From positions 1 through 63,540 of the forward strand of contig JABLXN010000009.1 of the NCBI GenBank assembly GCA_013177995.1: a stretch of DNA of 63,540 nucleotides, in the 5' to 3' direction. Numbering within the stretch: position 1 is the first letter of the stretch; each line of letters begins with the position of its first letter. The position numbers were made by a program, and so were the translations under genes. The notes under the pieces are model-generated. The model was not told where the DNA came from and did no database searches. It saw only the letters and a program-made list of their open reading frames with translations. This DNA is from Brevinematales bacterium. Its GTDB lineage: Bacteria; Spirochaetota; Brevinematia; Brevinematales; Thermospiraceae. Below, one piece after another: positions 41,438-50,402 of this stretch.

Positions 41438-42769
41438 TTACTCCCTGAGTTTTTGTCCCATCACCCAGAGCCCAACAAGAAGATACACACCATTGGGGAT
41501 CCACACAAGCCAGGGATCACCATTCCCGGATTCAATAATTCGACGCATCCCCATCCATGCCCCATAATACACGATCATCACAATCATGGCAATCCCAAGA
41601 TTCTCGTTTCTCCCCCCTCGAGGAAGAAACATTCCCAAAAACACACAGAGAAGCGCAAAAACCACAATAGAAACAGGGAAAGAATACTTTTCCATGAGGC
41701 TCATCCGTTCACGAGGCAAAAGACTCCTCTCCCGCTTCACCAAGTCCTTTTTCTGTTTGGCTATGTCCGCAAGAGAAGCCTTGAGTTCTTCTTCTTTCGC
41801 CTTTCGCTGAGCAGGATCCTGAAGGGTTTTCTTTAGCGCTAGAAGTTGCTCTCTCAAGACTTTTTCTGTTTGTCGGAGTCGGACCCTCTCATTGGTGAGA
41901 CTCTGCCAGGCAAAGCTCTTTTTGACCTCTTGCTCGATTTTTTTCTCAAGTTCCCACACCGTCATGCTCTCAGGAATCTCAGCGAGGTTGAAACCCTCAA
42001 CGGAAATGGGAATATACACCGTGAGATATTTGAAAGAAGCAATAAACATCTTCTCCTCTCTGGTCCCATTTTCATTCTCTATAGTTTGCACCTCGGAAAT
42101 ACCCCCGTTTTGGAGCTTGATGACATAATTATTCGCCGACTCTGGATCCTTGTAGAGACGTCCCTTCTCAGCCGTAATAGTTCTCTTGCCCGGCAAATCT
42201 ACAAGCTGAACATTCAAGAGTACCTCAAGATTTTCAAAGGTGATACTTCTATCAAATTTCAATTGGTACTTCCCCACATTGAGAAAAGCCTGATTCCGAA
42301 GCTGGACAATTGGCTTTTCTCTTTCTGATTGGGCTCGAAGAAGAAGATAGGCTTTTGTAGCCGGATAACCAATAAAATTATTGAACACCAGAGCAAACAA
42401 GGTCAAAACCACACTGAACACAAGTCCAGGAAGCACAATACGAAATGTCGAAACCCCACAGGAACGAAGAGCCACAATCTCTGAATCCCTCGAAAGCCTT
42501 CCCATCGCCAAAATGTACCCAAAAGGCACACCGAGCGGAAGAGTAATCGTAGCAAGAAAAGGAAGTAAATTGATCACCATGAGGAAAATATTTTTGAGCG
42601 GTACATTGGACTTGATATAGAGTTGAATGAGGTTATACAGTTCCACAATCCCCTGGAAAAGGGTCACAAAAGCAAATCCCACAAGAAAAGAAGGGATCAG
42701 AATACGATAAAAATACCTATCATAGGTAGCCCAGAAATACTGCCGTATCCACGCCCCCACGTTTCTCAT
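41438..42769 (-). CDS. lptF: LptF/LptG-family permease (first of the pair)
   Basis: The 443-residue product has the family start DRYFYRILIPSFLVGFAFVT, six membrane helices in a three-plus-three arrangement, the conserved LPFLATITLPLGVPFGYILA and GRLSRDSEIVALRSCGVS segments, a periplasmic domain, and an unusual charged coiled-coil insert (about residues 260-345, rich in Lys/Glu with LRQTEKVLREQLLALKKTLQ). That insert may extend the periplasmic part. Its ATG overlaps the Yip1-like gene stop by 4 nt and it is followed after 5 nt by its partner permease. Confidence 0.85.
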   Translation of the reverse strand: MRNVGAWIRQYFWATYDRYFYRILIPSFLVGFAFVTLFQGIVELYNLIQLYIKSNVPLKNIFLMVINLLPFLATITLPLGVPFGYILAMGRLSRDSEIVALRSCGVSTFRIVLPGLVFSVVLTLFALVFNNFIGYPATKAYLLLRAQSEREKPIVQLRNQAFLNVGKYQLKFDRSITFENLEVLLNVQLVDLPGKRTITAEKGRLYKDPESANNYVIKLQNGGISEVQTIENENGTREEKMFIASFKYLTVYIPISVEGFNLAEIPESMTVWELEKKIEQEVKKSFAWQSLTNERVRLRQTEKVLREQLLALKKTLQDPAQRKAKEEELKASLADIAKQKKDLVKRERSLLPRERMSLMEKYSFPVSIVVFALLCVFLGMFLPRGGRNENLGIAMIVMIVYYGAWMGMRRIIESGNGDPWLVWIPNGVYLLVGLWVMGQKLRE

Positions 42770-43341
42770 ATCCCCCCCTGAAGCCCGAGAAGAATACCCA
42801 TTCTCAGTACACCAAAAATCCCTGCCAGGACAAGCACAACAAAAGGAAGCACCATCACTATCAAAGCTTTGCCCCGCGAAAGGGCATATTCAAGACAAAG
42901 GGTCTCCCACAACCAGAAAAAAGAAAATAGCGACGAAAGAATCACAAGAAACGAAGGAAGCCACGGTATCCACAGCGACAAAAGAAAAAAGGGAAAAACA
43001 CCCACCCAGGGAAGATGAGAAACACCAAGAAGAAAAAAAAGCCTCTCAGGAATAACCACCCGGCGAAAGACAGCGGTAAGAAGAAACATCATCCCCCCAA
43101 TCACTACCATCCAGTAAAGTATCGTCCCCAGAGAAAAAAAACTTACCATAGCTAACGAATGAAAAAGAGACGAAAACCGTCCTCCAACAGAAAAAAGGGT
43201 GGCCATAGTCATAGCCAAAACCTCAAGACCAAAAACAACCCCCAGTTCCCACCAGAAAAACTCTTTTTGGGCTACGGCTTCTCTTGCCCCTTGCCAGGGG
43301 TACCACCACAAACACCCCAAAGAGACCCATCTCTCTTCCAT
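42766..43341 (-). CDS. Yip1-like multi-spanning membrane protein
   Basis: The 191-residue product has about five membrane helices and the general layout of Yip1-domain proteins (an N-terminal PWQGAREAVAQKEFF amphipathic segment followed by hydrophobic helices with a central Arg-containing loop, FRRVVIPERLFFLLGVSHLP). No catalytic residues are visible. It lies between murI and the lptF-like gene, 10 nt after murI, in the cimA operon. The assignment rests on pattern and position only. Confidence 0.6.
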   Translation of the reverse strand: MEERWVSLGCLWWYPWQGAREAVAQKEFFWWELGVVFGLEVLAMTMATLFSVGGRFSSLFHSLAMVSFFSLGTILYWMVVIGGMMFLLTAVFRRVVIPERLFFLLGVSHLPWVGVFPFFLLSLWIPWLPSFLVILSSLFSFFWLWETLCLEYALSRGKALIVMVLPFVVLVLAGIFGVLRMGILLGLQGGI

Positions 43342-43351
43342 GGTCTTCCCC

Positions 43352-44170
43352 TTAGACTACTGGTGTCGAGGCCAACCGAACCTCTTCAAACACAAGAGAA
43401 GGTACCTCCGGCAAAATCATCCTTGCTAAACTATTAAGATGTTCCGTAATATCCGTCGCATAGAAAAGCCTCGATGGCACAAGGGCATCAGAAAGCCATC
43501 CTTTCTCAAGGAGAAGTTGTCTGAGTTCCCGGGCCGTTGAGTAGGCAGAATCCACCAGAACAACCTCAGGAAGCACAGACTGAATAGTATCACGGATGAG
43601 AGGATAATGGGTACACCCTAAAATCAGAGAGTCAATCTTTCCACGCAAAGGGGACAAATACTCCTGAGCGATGAGGGTGGTAGCTTCATGATGAAGAAAT
43701 CCCTCCTCTATTAAAGGAACAAAGAGAGGGCAGGCTTTGCCTATCACCGTTGCTGTTGGCTCGATCTCATGAATCTTGTGAGTGTACATCTGAGTCCGAA
43801 TGGTACGTTTGGTTCCTATCACCCCAATCCGGTGATTGGGACTCACCTTCACCGCTTCTTTCGCCGCCGGCTCAATCACCCCAATCACAGGAAAATCAAA
43901 GGCCTGTTGAAGATCAGAAAGGGCTACAGAAGAGGCCGTATTACAGGCAACAACCATCACCTTAATATCAAATTCCTGAAGAAAGCGGGCATTGTGAAAG
44001 GCATACTGACGGACCATCTCCGCTGATTTCTCCCCATAGGGAAGATTGGCAGTGTCCCCCAAATAAACAAAAGACTCCGATGGCAGGATCTCCATCATGG
44101 CTCTCACCACGGTAAGCCCACCTACCCCGGAATCAAAAACCCCGATGGGCTTATTTCGTAGACTCTCCAT
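43352..44170 (-). CDS. murI: Glutamate racemase
   Basis: MurI makes D-glutamate for peptidoglycan. The 272-residue product has the two catalytic cysteine motifs: VACNTASSVAL near residue 74 and LGCTHYPLIRD near 187, plus GVFDSGVGGLTVVRAM at the start and YLGDTANLPYG. All are standard. It starts 3 nt after the cimA stop and is followed by the Yip1-like gene, so it is part of the cimA-murI-lptFG operon. Confidence 0.96.
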   Translation of the reverse strand: MESLRNKPIGVFDSGVGGLTVVRAMMEILPSESFVYLGDTANLPYGEKSAEMVRQYAFHNARFLQEFDIKVMVVACNTASSVALSDLQQAFDFPVIGVIEPAAKEAVKVSPNHRIGVIGTKRTIRTQMYTHKIHEIEPTATVIGKACPLFVPLIEEGFLHHEATTLIAQEYLSPLRGKIDSLILGCTHYPLIRDTIQSVLPEVVLVDSAYSTARELRQLLLEKGWLSDALVPSRLFYATDITEHLNSLARMILPEVPSLVFEEVRLASTPVV

Positions 44171-44173
44171 GGG

Positions 44174-45739
44174 CTACTTTTCCACCTTCATCAGAATATA
44201 ATGCATACTATCCACAAGCGCCTGCCAGCTGGCTTCGATAATATTTTCCGAAACACCCACCGTCTGCCACTCATAACCATTGTACTGGAAAGAAACCAGC
44301 ACCCTTGTCACAGCAGCTGTTCCTGCCTTGGGATTCAGGATACGAACCTTGTAGTCGGTGAGTTTCACCGCCTTGATCACAGGATAAAACACCGAAAGCC
44401 CCTTCTTGAGGGCAATATCAAGGGCATTCACAGGACCATCTCCTTCCCCAACGGTGAGTTCCTCCATTTCTCCTACCCGAAGTTTCACCGTCGCTTCCAC
44501 CATGCTGTAATCATTAGTCTTGACAAAGGTGGAAACCCTGAAGGAAAGCACCTCAAACCGCTCCACAAAATGACCTGTGATTCGTTTCACAAGAAGCTCA
44601 AAAGAGGCATCCGCACCCTCAAACTCATAGCCCATGTTTTCCATCTCTTTCACCTTTTGCAAAAGAGGCTGGACAAAGGCTTCCTTCACCTCGAGTCCCA
44701 ATTCTCGGGCTTTCTCCAAAATGTTGGACTTTCCCGATTGTTCAGAAATAAGAATACGTCGTCTATTACCCACCTGTTCAGGTTCAATATGTTCATAGGT
44801 CCTAGGGTTTTTCTCTACAGCATTGACATGGACCCCTCCCTTGTGAGCAAAGGCACTCTGTCCGGTATAGGGCTGTTTGTTATCCGGAGAAATATTGGCC
44901 ACCTCATACACATAATGAGAAACCTCCGTAAGCTGTCTGAGCCTTTCCTTTGTGATGGCCCCACAGTCGTATCCCATTTTGAGAATAAGATTCGGGATAA
45001 TAGAAACTAAATTGGCGTTTCCACAACGCTCCCCTATGCCATTCATCGTTCCCTGAACCTGAACAGCCCCTGCTTCCACAGCCTCAAGGGAATTCGCCAC
45101 CGCACAATCGCTATCATTATGGGCATGAATGCCAATATGAACCTTGATTTCCTTCACCACTTCTTTCATAATCGCTCGAATCATGGAAGGAATCATCCCT
45201 CCGTTGGTATCAGCAAGAACAATCGCATCGGCTCCTGCTTTTTCGGCTGTACGAAGTACCTCCATCGCATATTCAGGATTGCACCTGTATCCATCAAAAA
45301 AGTGTTCCGCATCAAAAAAGACCTGTTTGTTATGGCTTTTGAGATAGTCAATGGACTCATAGACAAGCTTCAGGTTCTCCTCAAGGGGAATATGAAATAC
45401 CTCCCGGACATGCAAGTCCCAGCTCTTGCCAAAGATAGTCACCACAGGAGTATCGGCTTTGAGAAGGGCTTCTATGTTGGGATCATCCTGAACCCGGTGT
45501 TTGGCATGACGGGTACTTCCAAAGGCCGCCACACGTGCATTCTGGAGTTCAATTTTCTTAATTTCTTCAAAAAAGGTTCTGTCTTTGGGATTGGCTGCTG
45601 GCCACCCGCACTCGATATAATCAACCCCAAATTGGTCTAACTTTTTGGCAATGGCTATCATATCCCCAAGGGAAAGATTCACATTTTCTGCCTGTTTCCC
45701 ATCCCGAAGGGTGGTATCATAGATCCAGATCCGTTTCAT
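44174..45739 (-). CDS. cimA: Citramalate synthase (CimA-type 2-isopropylmalate synthase homologue)
   Basis: CimA condenses pyruvate with acetyl-CoA in a threonine-independent route to isoleucine. The 521-residue product has the DRE-TIM motif YDTTLRDGKQAENVNLS, YIECGWPAANPKD, FGSTRHAKHRV, VHIGIHAHNDSDCAVANS with metal-binding histidines, and a C-terminal regulatory domain (DYSMVEATVKLRVGEMEEL). This longer form with FGSTRHA matches the TIGR00977 type of citramalate synthase. A consensus promoter lies upstream. It leads the operon through murI to the Lpt permeases. Confidence 0.9.
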   Translation of the reverse strand: MKRIWIYDTTLRDGKQAENVNLSLGDMIAIAKKLDQFGVDYIECGWPAANPKDRTFFEEIKKIELQNARVAAFGSTRHAKHRVQDDPNIEALLKADTPVVTIFGKSWDLHVREVFHIPLEENLKLVYESIDYLKSHNKQVFFDAEHFFDGYRCNPEYAMEVLRTAEKAGADAIVLADTNGGMIPSMIRAIMKEVVKEIKVHIGIHAHNDSDCAVANSLEAVEAGAVQVQGTMNGIGERCGNANLVSIIPNLILKMGYDCGAITKERLRQLTEVSHYVYEVANISPDNKQPYTGQSAFAHKGGVHVNAVEKNPRTYEHIEPEQVGNRRRILISEQSGKSNILEKARELGLEVKEAFVQPLLQKVKEMENMGYEFEGADASFELLVKRITGHFVERFEVLSFRVSTFVKTNDYSMVEATVKLRVGEMEELTVGEGDGPVNALDIALKKGLSVFYPVIKAVKLTDYKVRILNPKAGTAAVTRVLVSFQYNGYEWQTVGVSENIIEASWQALVDSMHYILMKVEK

Positions 45740-45765
45740 GAAGCACTCCTTTTTCTCTCCTTTTT

Positions 45766-45794
45766 ATTATACACAGGAGAAAAGGTTCTGTCAA
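45766..45794 (-). promoter_or_regulatory. sigma70 promoter of the cimA-murI-lptFG operon
   Basis: TTGACA (45789-45794) and TATAAT (45766-45771) are 17 bp apart on the minus strand, a full-consensus promoter. The -10 box lies in a loose CTCCT...AGGAG inverted repeat. Confidence 0.85.
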
Positions 45795-45854
45795 AAAAGA
45801 AGGGGAAAGCACCTCAGGCACCAGTCCTTTTTTTCCTCTTTTTCTTGAGAATAC

Positions 45855-45882
45855 TTGCAAAATCTCCAAAAAGTGGTATAAT
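45855..45882 (+). promoter_or_regulatory. sigma70 promoter of the moxR operon
   Basis: TTGCAA (45855-45860) and TATAAT (45877-45882) are 16 bp apart, and the -10 box lies between GTGGT and ACCAC (45873-45889). The cimA promoter diverges only 60 bp away. Confidence 0.75.
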
Positions 45883-45907
45883 AAACCACCTGAAATAAGG
45901 AGGGGGT

Positions 45908-46870
45908 ATGGATCTCGAAAAAATTCAGCAAATCTCTCAGAAGATTATCAAAAATGTGGAGAAGGTGATCGTTGGGAAGCGTCCTGTGATCGAAAAACTT
46001 CTTGTGAGTCTTGTCTGCAAAGGACACGTTCTTCTCGAGGATGTTCCCGGTCTTGGAAAAACCATGCTTGCCCGTTCTATTGCCAAAACCATCAACGCTA
46101 CCTTCAAACGTATCCAGGGAACACCTGATCTTTTGCCTGCGGATATCATTGGTGTTTCCATCTACAATCCCGATACCAAACGATTTGAGTTCCGAAAGGG
46201 TCCTCTCTTTTCTCAGATTCTTCTGGTGGACGAAATCAACCGTGCCACCCCCAAAACCCAGTCAGCCCTTCTTGAAGCCATGGGAGAAGGCCAGGTTTCC
46301 ATTGAGGGCATGAGTGTCACTCTTCCCCAACCCTTTTTTGTGATAGCCACGCAAAACCCCATCGAATTTGAAGGTACCTTTCCCCTTCCAGAAGCCCAGA
46401 TGGACCGTTTTTTTATGAGTTTAGCCCTGGGGTATCCCGATATGGATGAAGAGGCAGAGATCATTCTCAGACAAAACAAGGTCCACCCCATTCAGTCCTT
46501 GGAAGCCGTTGTTGAAGTGCAGGATATCCTCACTCTTCAGGTTGAAGTCCCCAACGTCTATATGGATGCGTCGCTCCGTCAGTATCTTCTCCAGATCGTG
46601 GATGCCACACGACATGATCCCAATATCCTCCTCGGGGCTTCTCCTCGTGGAAGTATTGCCCTCTACAAAGCGGCGCAGGCTTATGCTCTCCTCAATGGGC
46701 GGGATTATGTGATTCCTGAAGATATCAAGACCCTTGCCGTTGACGTACTCAAACACCGACTGGTGCTCCGCTCTGAGACGAGACTGAAGAATATCGATGC
46801 CAAAGCCATTATTGAAAGGATCCTCAATAATATCCCTGTTCCTATGGAACAACCAAAACCTCAGGGATAG
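45908..46870 (+). CDS. moxR: MoxR family AAA+ ATPase
   Basis: MoxR ATPases act as chaperones for vWA-domain or DUF58 partners. The 320-residue product has Walker A LLEDVPGLGKTMLAR near residue 45, Walker B LLVDEINRATPKTQSALLEAMGE, sensor FVIATQNPIEFEGTFPLPEAQ and the C-terminal LGASPRGSIALYKAAQA. All family motifs are complete. AAGGAGGGGG lies just before the ATG. DUF58 and DUF4129-like genes follow within 10 nt, while the BatA-like protein sits at 15689-16747. Confidence 0.95.
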   Translation: MDLEKIQQISQKIIKNVEKVIVGKRPVIEKLLVSLVCKGHVLLEDVPGLGKTMLARSIAKTINATFKRIQGTPDLLPADIIGVSIYNPDTKRFEFRKGPLFSQILLVDEINRATPKTQSALLEAMGEGQVSIEGMSVTLPQPFFVIATQNPIEFEGTFPLPEAQMDRFFMSLALGYPDMDEEAEIILRQNKVHPIQSLEAVVEVQDILTLQVEVPNVYMDASLRQYLLQIVDATRHDPNILLGASPRGSIALYKAAQAYALLNGRDYVIPEDIKTLAVDVLKHRLVLRSETRLKNIDAKAIIERILNNIPVPMEQPKPQG

Positions 46871-46873
46871 GAA

Positions 46874-48055
46874 ATGAATAGAAGACTCTGGATTACCCTT
46901 GCTGTACTCATGGCCGTCGTGGCTTTGATGGTGGATTTGTCAGGGATCAAAATTTTTTTGTATGCTTCTGTGCTTTTCCTCACCATAAACTGGCTCTATA
47001 TCCGTTTCATTCCGCGATTTATTACTGTCAAACGCTACCTCGAAACCACGCAGGTCTTTTCCACTTTGGCTGAAGACAACTTTCTCCATATTACCAATAC
47101 GTCGCTTTTTCCTGTGGGATACATGTTTATCAGCGATGCTATTGACATCCATCTTGCTCCACGCCAGAGTTACCCCTTTCTTCTCACGTTAGGTCCCCAT
47201 GAACGTCAGATGCTCTCCTATAGTTTTTCAGGACGAAGAAGGGGAAAATTTACCATCGGTCCCACCCGTCTCTTTCTCTCAGATTTCGTCGGATGGTTCG
47301 ACACAGAAATCGAATACGACACCAAAAAGGCGATCATCGTCTATCCCACCCTTTTTCGACTCACCGGCCACAAGTATCGAAGCATGCAACCCTTTGGCGT
47401 CATCAAAAATCCCATGCCTATCTTTGAAGATCCCACGCTCATTACCGGACTCAAAGAATACACCATCGGTGATGAGATCAGACGTATCAACTGGAAGGTC
47501 TCAGCCAAACAGGGAAAGTTCTATGTAAATACCTACCAGCCGGCTATCTCCTCAGCCAGCCTTGTTCTGCTCAATTTGGCTGATGAAGACTATAGCTTTC
47601 ACAACAAGGATTACTACATCGAACGGGCTATTGAGGTAACCGCCTCACTTTTGCGAGAACTTTTTCTGCTCCGACAGGAAATGGCTCTTATGGTCAATGG
47701 ACGTGTCGATAACGTTGATGAAGTGATCTCCAACGACGTAGCCAAGGGAGATACCCACCTCACCTCCATGCTCTCTCAACTCGCTGTGGTGGAAGCAGCA
47801 AAGAGTGTCCCTTTCCGGGAGGTACTTGCCAAACATCTCAAGGGTATTTCCTGGGGGGTGAGCCTCTTTGTCATCTCTCCCCGCCTCTCGCCGGAGTGTA
47901 TCCAGCACCTCATCAATCTCTATCATAGCGGCCACTCCATCACCATTATCCAGGTGGGACCGGAACTCTCAAAAGAACTCAGCCTTTGGAACATCGGTTT
48001 CCAGAGTTATTATGCTGAACATGAAGCAACCCTTATTCAACTCACCCGTTTGTAG
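46874..48055 (+). CDS. DUF58 domain protein
   Basis: The 393-residue product has two N-terminal membrane helices (about residues 8-45), a beta-rich central part and the DUF58 signature near residue 200: GLKEYTIGDEIRRINWKVSAKQGKFYVNTY, where the RRINWK block is typical. The rest resembles a vWA-like fold. Such proteins are usual partners of MoxR, encoded 3 nt upstream. Their molecular role is not settled. The following DUF4129-like gene begins 9 nt downstream. Confidence 0.88.
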   Translation: MNRRLWITLAVLMAVVALMVDLSGIKIFLYASVLFLTINWLYIRFIPRFITVKRYLETTQVFSTLAEDNFLHITNTSLFPVGYMFISDAIDIHLAPRQSYPFLLTLGPHERQMLSYSFSGRRRGKFTIGPTRLFLSDFVGWFDTEIEYDTKKAIIVYPTLFRLTGHKYRSMQPFGVIKNPMPIFEDPTLITGLKEYTIGDEIRRINWKVSAKQGKFYVNTYQPAISSASLVLLNLADEDYSFHNKDYYIERAIEVTASLLRELFLLRQEMALMVNGRVDNVDEVISNDVAKGDTHLTSMLSQLAVVEAAKSVPFREVLAKHLKGISWGVSLFVISPRLSPECIQHLINLYHSGHSITIIQVGPELSKELSLWNIGFQSYYAEHEATLIQLTRL

Positions 48056-48064
48056 GAGGCTCTC

Positions 48065-49549
48065 ATGAGTCATTTTCTCTGGATAAGTCTCTTGTGTGGC
48101 CTGACCATCGTATTCACGGGAAGCCTTCTCTCCTTGGGAATTACTAACCCAGAGGCTCTCATGCCAGCTTTGTGGATAGGATGCCTCACTCAATCAGCAT
48201 TCATGGGGTTTCGTATTCATCACCGAATTCGCTGGACAACCATCACAAAAGTTCTCCTCGCTTTCCCATTCTCTCTTCTGATAACCTGGGCGGGCACTTC
48301 TCTTCTGAATATAAGCCCTCTTTCCTTCCCTGCTCTTGTGTGGCTCTTGGGCTTTTCCTGGGGGGTAATGCTTCTTTTCTGGTGGGCTTTTTCAAGAAAA
48401 CCCCGAATGTTCTTTCATCTTTTAACGGGTCAACCTGCAGAGAGTTCCCTCTCCTATGAAAAATGGGCAGCTGAAGAAATAGCCCGCCTCAATCTCAACA
48501 CCTCCCTTGACTCTACCGAAAGACTTTTCTTCTGGATGCTTCTTTTGTCTCTTCTTGTCAGTAGTATCGCTATCCTTGTTCACCCCAAAATGCAACTTTC
48601 TCTCACCATCGGCTGGCTTGTGCTGTTCGTGGGCTTCTGGGGAACTCGTGCCTTTCTCCACGAACAGGCAGAAATTTTTGGCTGGAGAATGCAAGGGCTT
48701 TCCTTAGAACAGGCGAAACGAACCATACCTCACGGACTTGTGGTACTCTTGCTCGCTCTCTGTTTGGGGATTGGCTATCTTCTTCCGCATCGTTTTGTTC
48801 TCATTTCTCTCGAGTCGTTAGGTGTCAAATTCAGAGAATCAGTGAAACAAACAGAAATAGAACTCCAGAATCAGCAGGAAACTCCTCCCACCGTTTCCTC
48901 AGAAGAAAATACTCCCCCTCCCAGTACCTCACCTCTTTCTTCCCCATCTCCCCTTTTCCTCTGGGGATGGCGTGTGTTCTTTTCTCTTTTTCTGCTCTAT
49001 CTTGCCGTAGGGCTTACGGGGCTTTTCTTTGAACGTTTCTGGTCATACAAACCCAAGAATACCTTTATCCGCTGGCTTATCCGTTTCTATGAAAGAAACA
49101 AACCCTTCTTTCAGGTTATAGAGTTTCTCCTCACCCTCCTCTGGACAGTACTCTCCACCATCAGCGGTATTGCTCTCATCCAGAAAGCCTTAGCCAAACG
49201 AAAAGAAGCCAAAACCGAAAATGAAGCCCTGAGACAACAGCTCTACGCCCTCTTTGAGAATGCAGAAACCACCAGCGACGAGAAAAAAGAAGAAATCATG
49301 ACGATCGTGAAATATTTTGTGATGCTTATCGAAACCGCCAGTAGTCGTATTCTACCCTATCGACCTTCGTATGGTCCCCTTGAATACATCGAGAAACTCA
49401 CCCAGAATATCCCCTCCCTCAGAGAAAGCCTTCTCTGGATTGTTTCTGTGTTCAACGAGAGCCGCTATAGCCTCCATCTTCTCTCTCAGGAGAAGCGCTC
49501 CACCTTTGCCCAAACCGTGGAAACCGTCATTGCCGAGATGAACAAATAA
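48065..49549 (+). CDS. Multi-spanning membrane protein with DUF4129-like C-terminus
   Basis: The 494-residue product has about eight membrane helices (several in the first 100 residues, more around 155-200, 220-250 and 300-370), a Pro/Ser-rich linker near 275-300 and a soluble tail containing RPSYGPLEYIEKLTQ and FNESRYSLHLLS, the pattern of DUF4129. No transglutaminase core is present, so it is not a full TgpA. It is the third gene of the moxR operon and probably anchors or assists the MoxR-DUF58 pair. It ends 3 nt from the convergent Memo-like gene. Confidence 0.7.
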   Translation: MSHFLWISLLCGLTIVFTGSLLSLGITNPEALMPALWIGCLTQSAFMGFRIHHRIRWTTITKVLLAFPFSLLITWAGTSLLNISPLSFPALVWLLGFSWGVMLLFWWAFSRKPRMFFHLLTGQPAESSLSYEKWAAEEIARLNLNTSLDSTERLFFWMLLLSLLVSSIAILVHPKMQLSLTIGWLVLFVGFWGTRAFLHEQAEIFGWRMQGLSLEQAKRTIPHGLVVLLLALCLGIGYLLPHRFVLISLESLGVKFRESVKQTEIELQNQQETPPTVSSEENTPPPSTSPLSSPSPLFLWGWRVFFSLFLLYLAVGLTGLFFERFWSYKPKNTFIRWLIRFYERNKPFFQVIEFLLTLLWTVLSTISGIALIQKALAKRKEAKTENEALRQQLYALFENAETTSDEKKEEIMTIVKYFVMLIETASSRILPYRPSYGPLEYIEKLTQNIPSLRESLLWIVSVFNESRYSLHLLSQEKRSTFAQTVETVIAEMNK

Positions 49550-49552
49550 AAG

Positions 49553-50401
49553 CTACCACACCACCGCCGAAAGGTAACCAACCACCTGACGGGTATCCCC
49601 TGAGACCTCACCGGAATGCCTGTAGCAGAGTTCTTTGACCTGGGTTCTTCCAAGTTGCTTTGCCAGTTCACACATCACCAGCAGGGGGAAAATCCCACAC
49701 GCTTCAATCACACCAGAAAGAGCGTCCCTCATGAGGGCTTCCGTATCCATGGCCAAAAGATGACGGATCAACCGCCTATCCATCTCTTCCGCCTCTTTCG
49801 CCGGATGGTAATGAGAGAGATCCGTAGAAATTACAAAAAGTACCCGTTCATTCCGACGACGATAAAGAGTCACTAAGGTTTTGGCTATGTCAAGCACTGT
49901 CTGACGGGAAAGAGAACCCAACAAAATGGGCACCATCCGAAACTCCCCCTCAATCACATCCTGAAGAAAAGGAAGCTGCGTCTCAAGACAATGTTCCCTC
50001 TCATGGGCTGAAGAAAGATACGAAAAAAGATGGGGATCCTCCTCAATAAGCGCCGCATTGTAATCCTGATCCACCTCTATTTCCCCTAAGGGAGTTTGAA
50101 AGGCCACGGCCGATGAAAGAGCCCCTCCTTCAAAGTGTACATAGTGACTTGGTCCAAGAAGTACCACCACATCCCAGTTGGTATGCTCAATGAGCTTATA
50201 CCCATAAGCCGCTACCTGACCTGAATACACATACCCCGCATGGGGAGAAATAAGCGCAAAGGGAAGCCCTATCTTCTGAGCCAAATCCTGAATAAGCCGT
50301 TCGTCCACCTCTGCCAAGAATTCATTTACCATCGCTTTGAGGTTGATTTTATCCCCGGGATAAAAGATATTGGCCACCGCTGGCCGTCTCACTTCTCTCA
50401 T
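49553..50401 (-). CDS. Memo-family protein (AmmeMemoRadiSam protein B)
   Basis: The 282-residue product has the family segments RRPAVANIFYPGD, LISPHAGYVYSGQVAAYGY, VVLLGPSHYVHFEG, EHCLETQLPFLQ and STDLSHYHPAKEAE, including the conserved histidines of the metal-like centre. Memo homologues are often encoded with an AMMECR1 protein and a radical SAM enzyme; neither is seen here. The function is unknown. It follows the cysteine desulfurase-like gene with one base between. Confidence 0.9.
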   Translation of the reverse strand: MREVRRPAVANIFYPGDKINLKAMVNEFLAEVDERLIQDLAQKIGLPFALISPHAGYVYSGQVAAYGYKLIEHTNWDVVVLLGPSHYVHFEGGALSSAVAFQTPLGEIEVDQDYNAALIEEDPHLFSYLSSAHEREHCLETQLPFLQDVIEGEFRMVPILLGSLSRQTVLDIAKTLVTLYRRRNERVLFVISTDLSHYHPAKEAEEMDRRLIRHLLAMDTEALMRDALSGVIEACGIFPLLVMCELAKQLGRTQVKELCYRHSGEVSGDTRQVVGYLSAVVW

Positions 50402-50402
50402 C

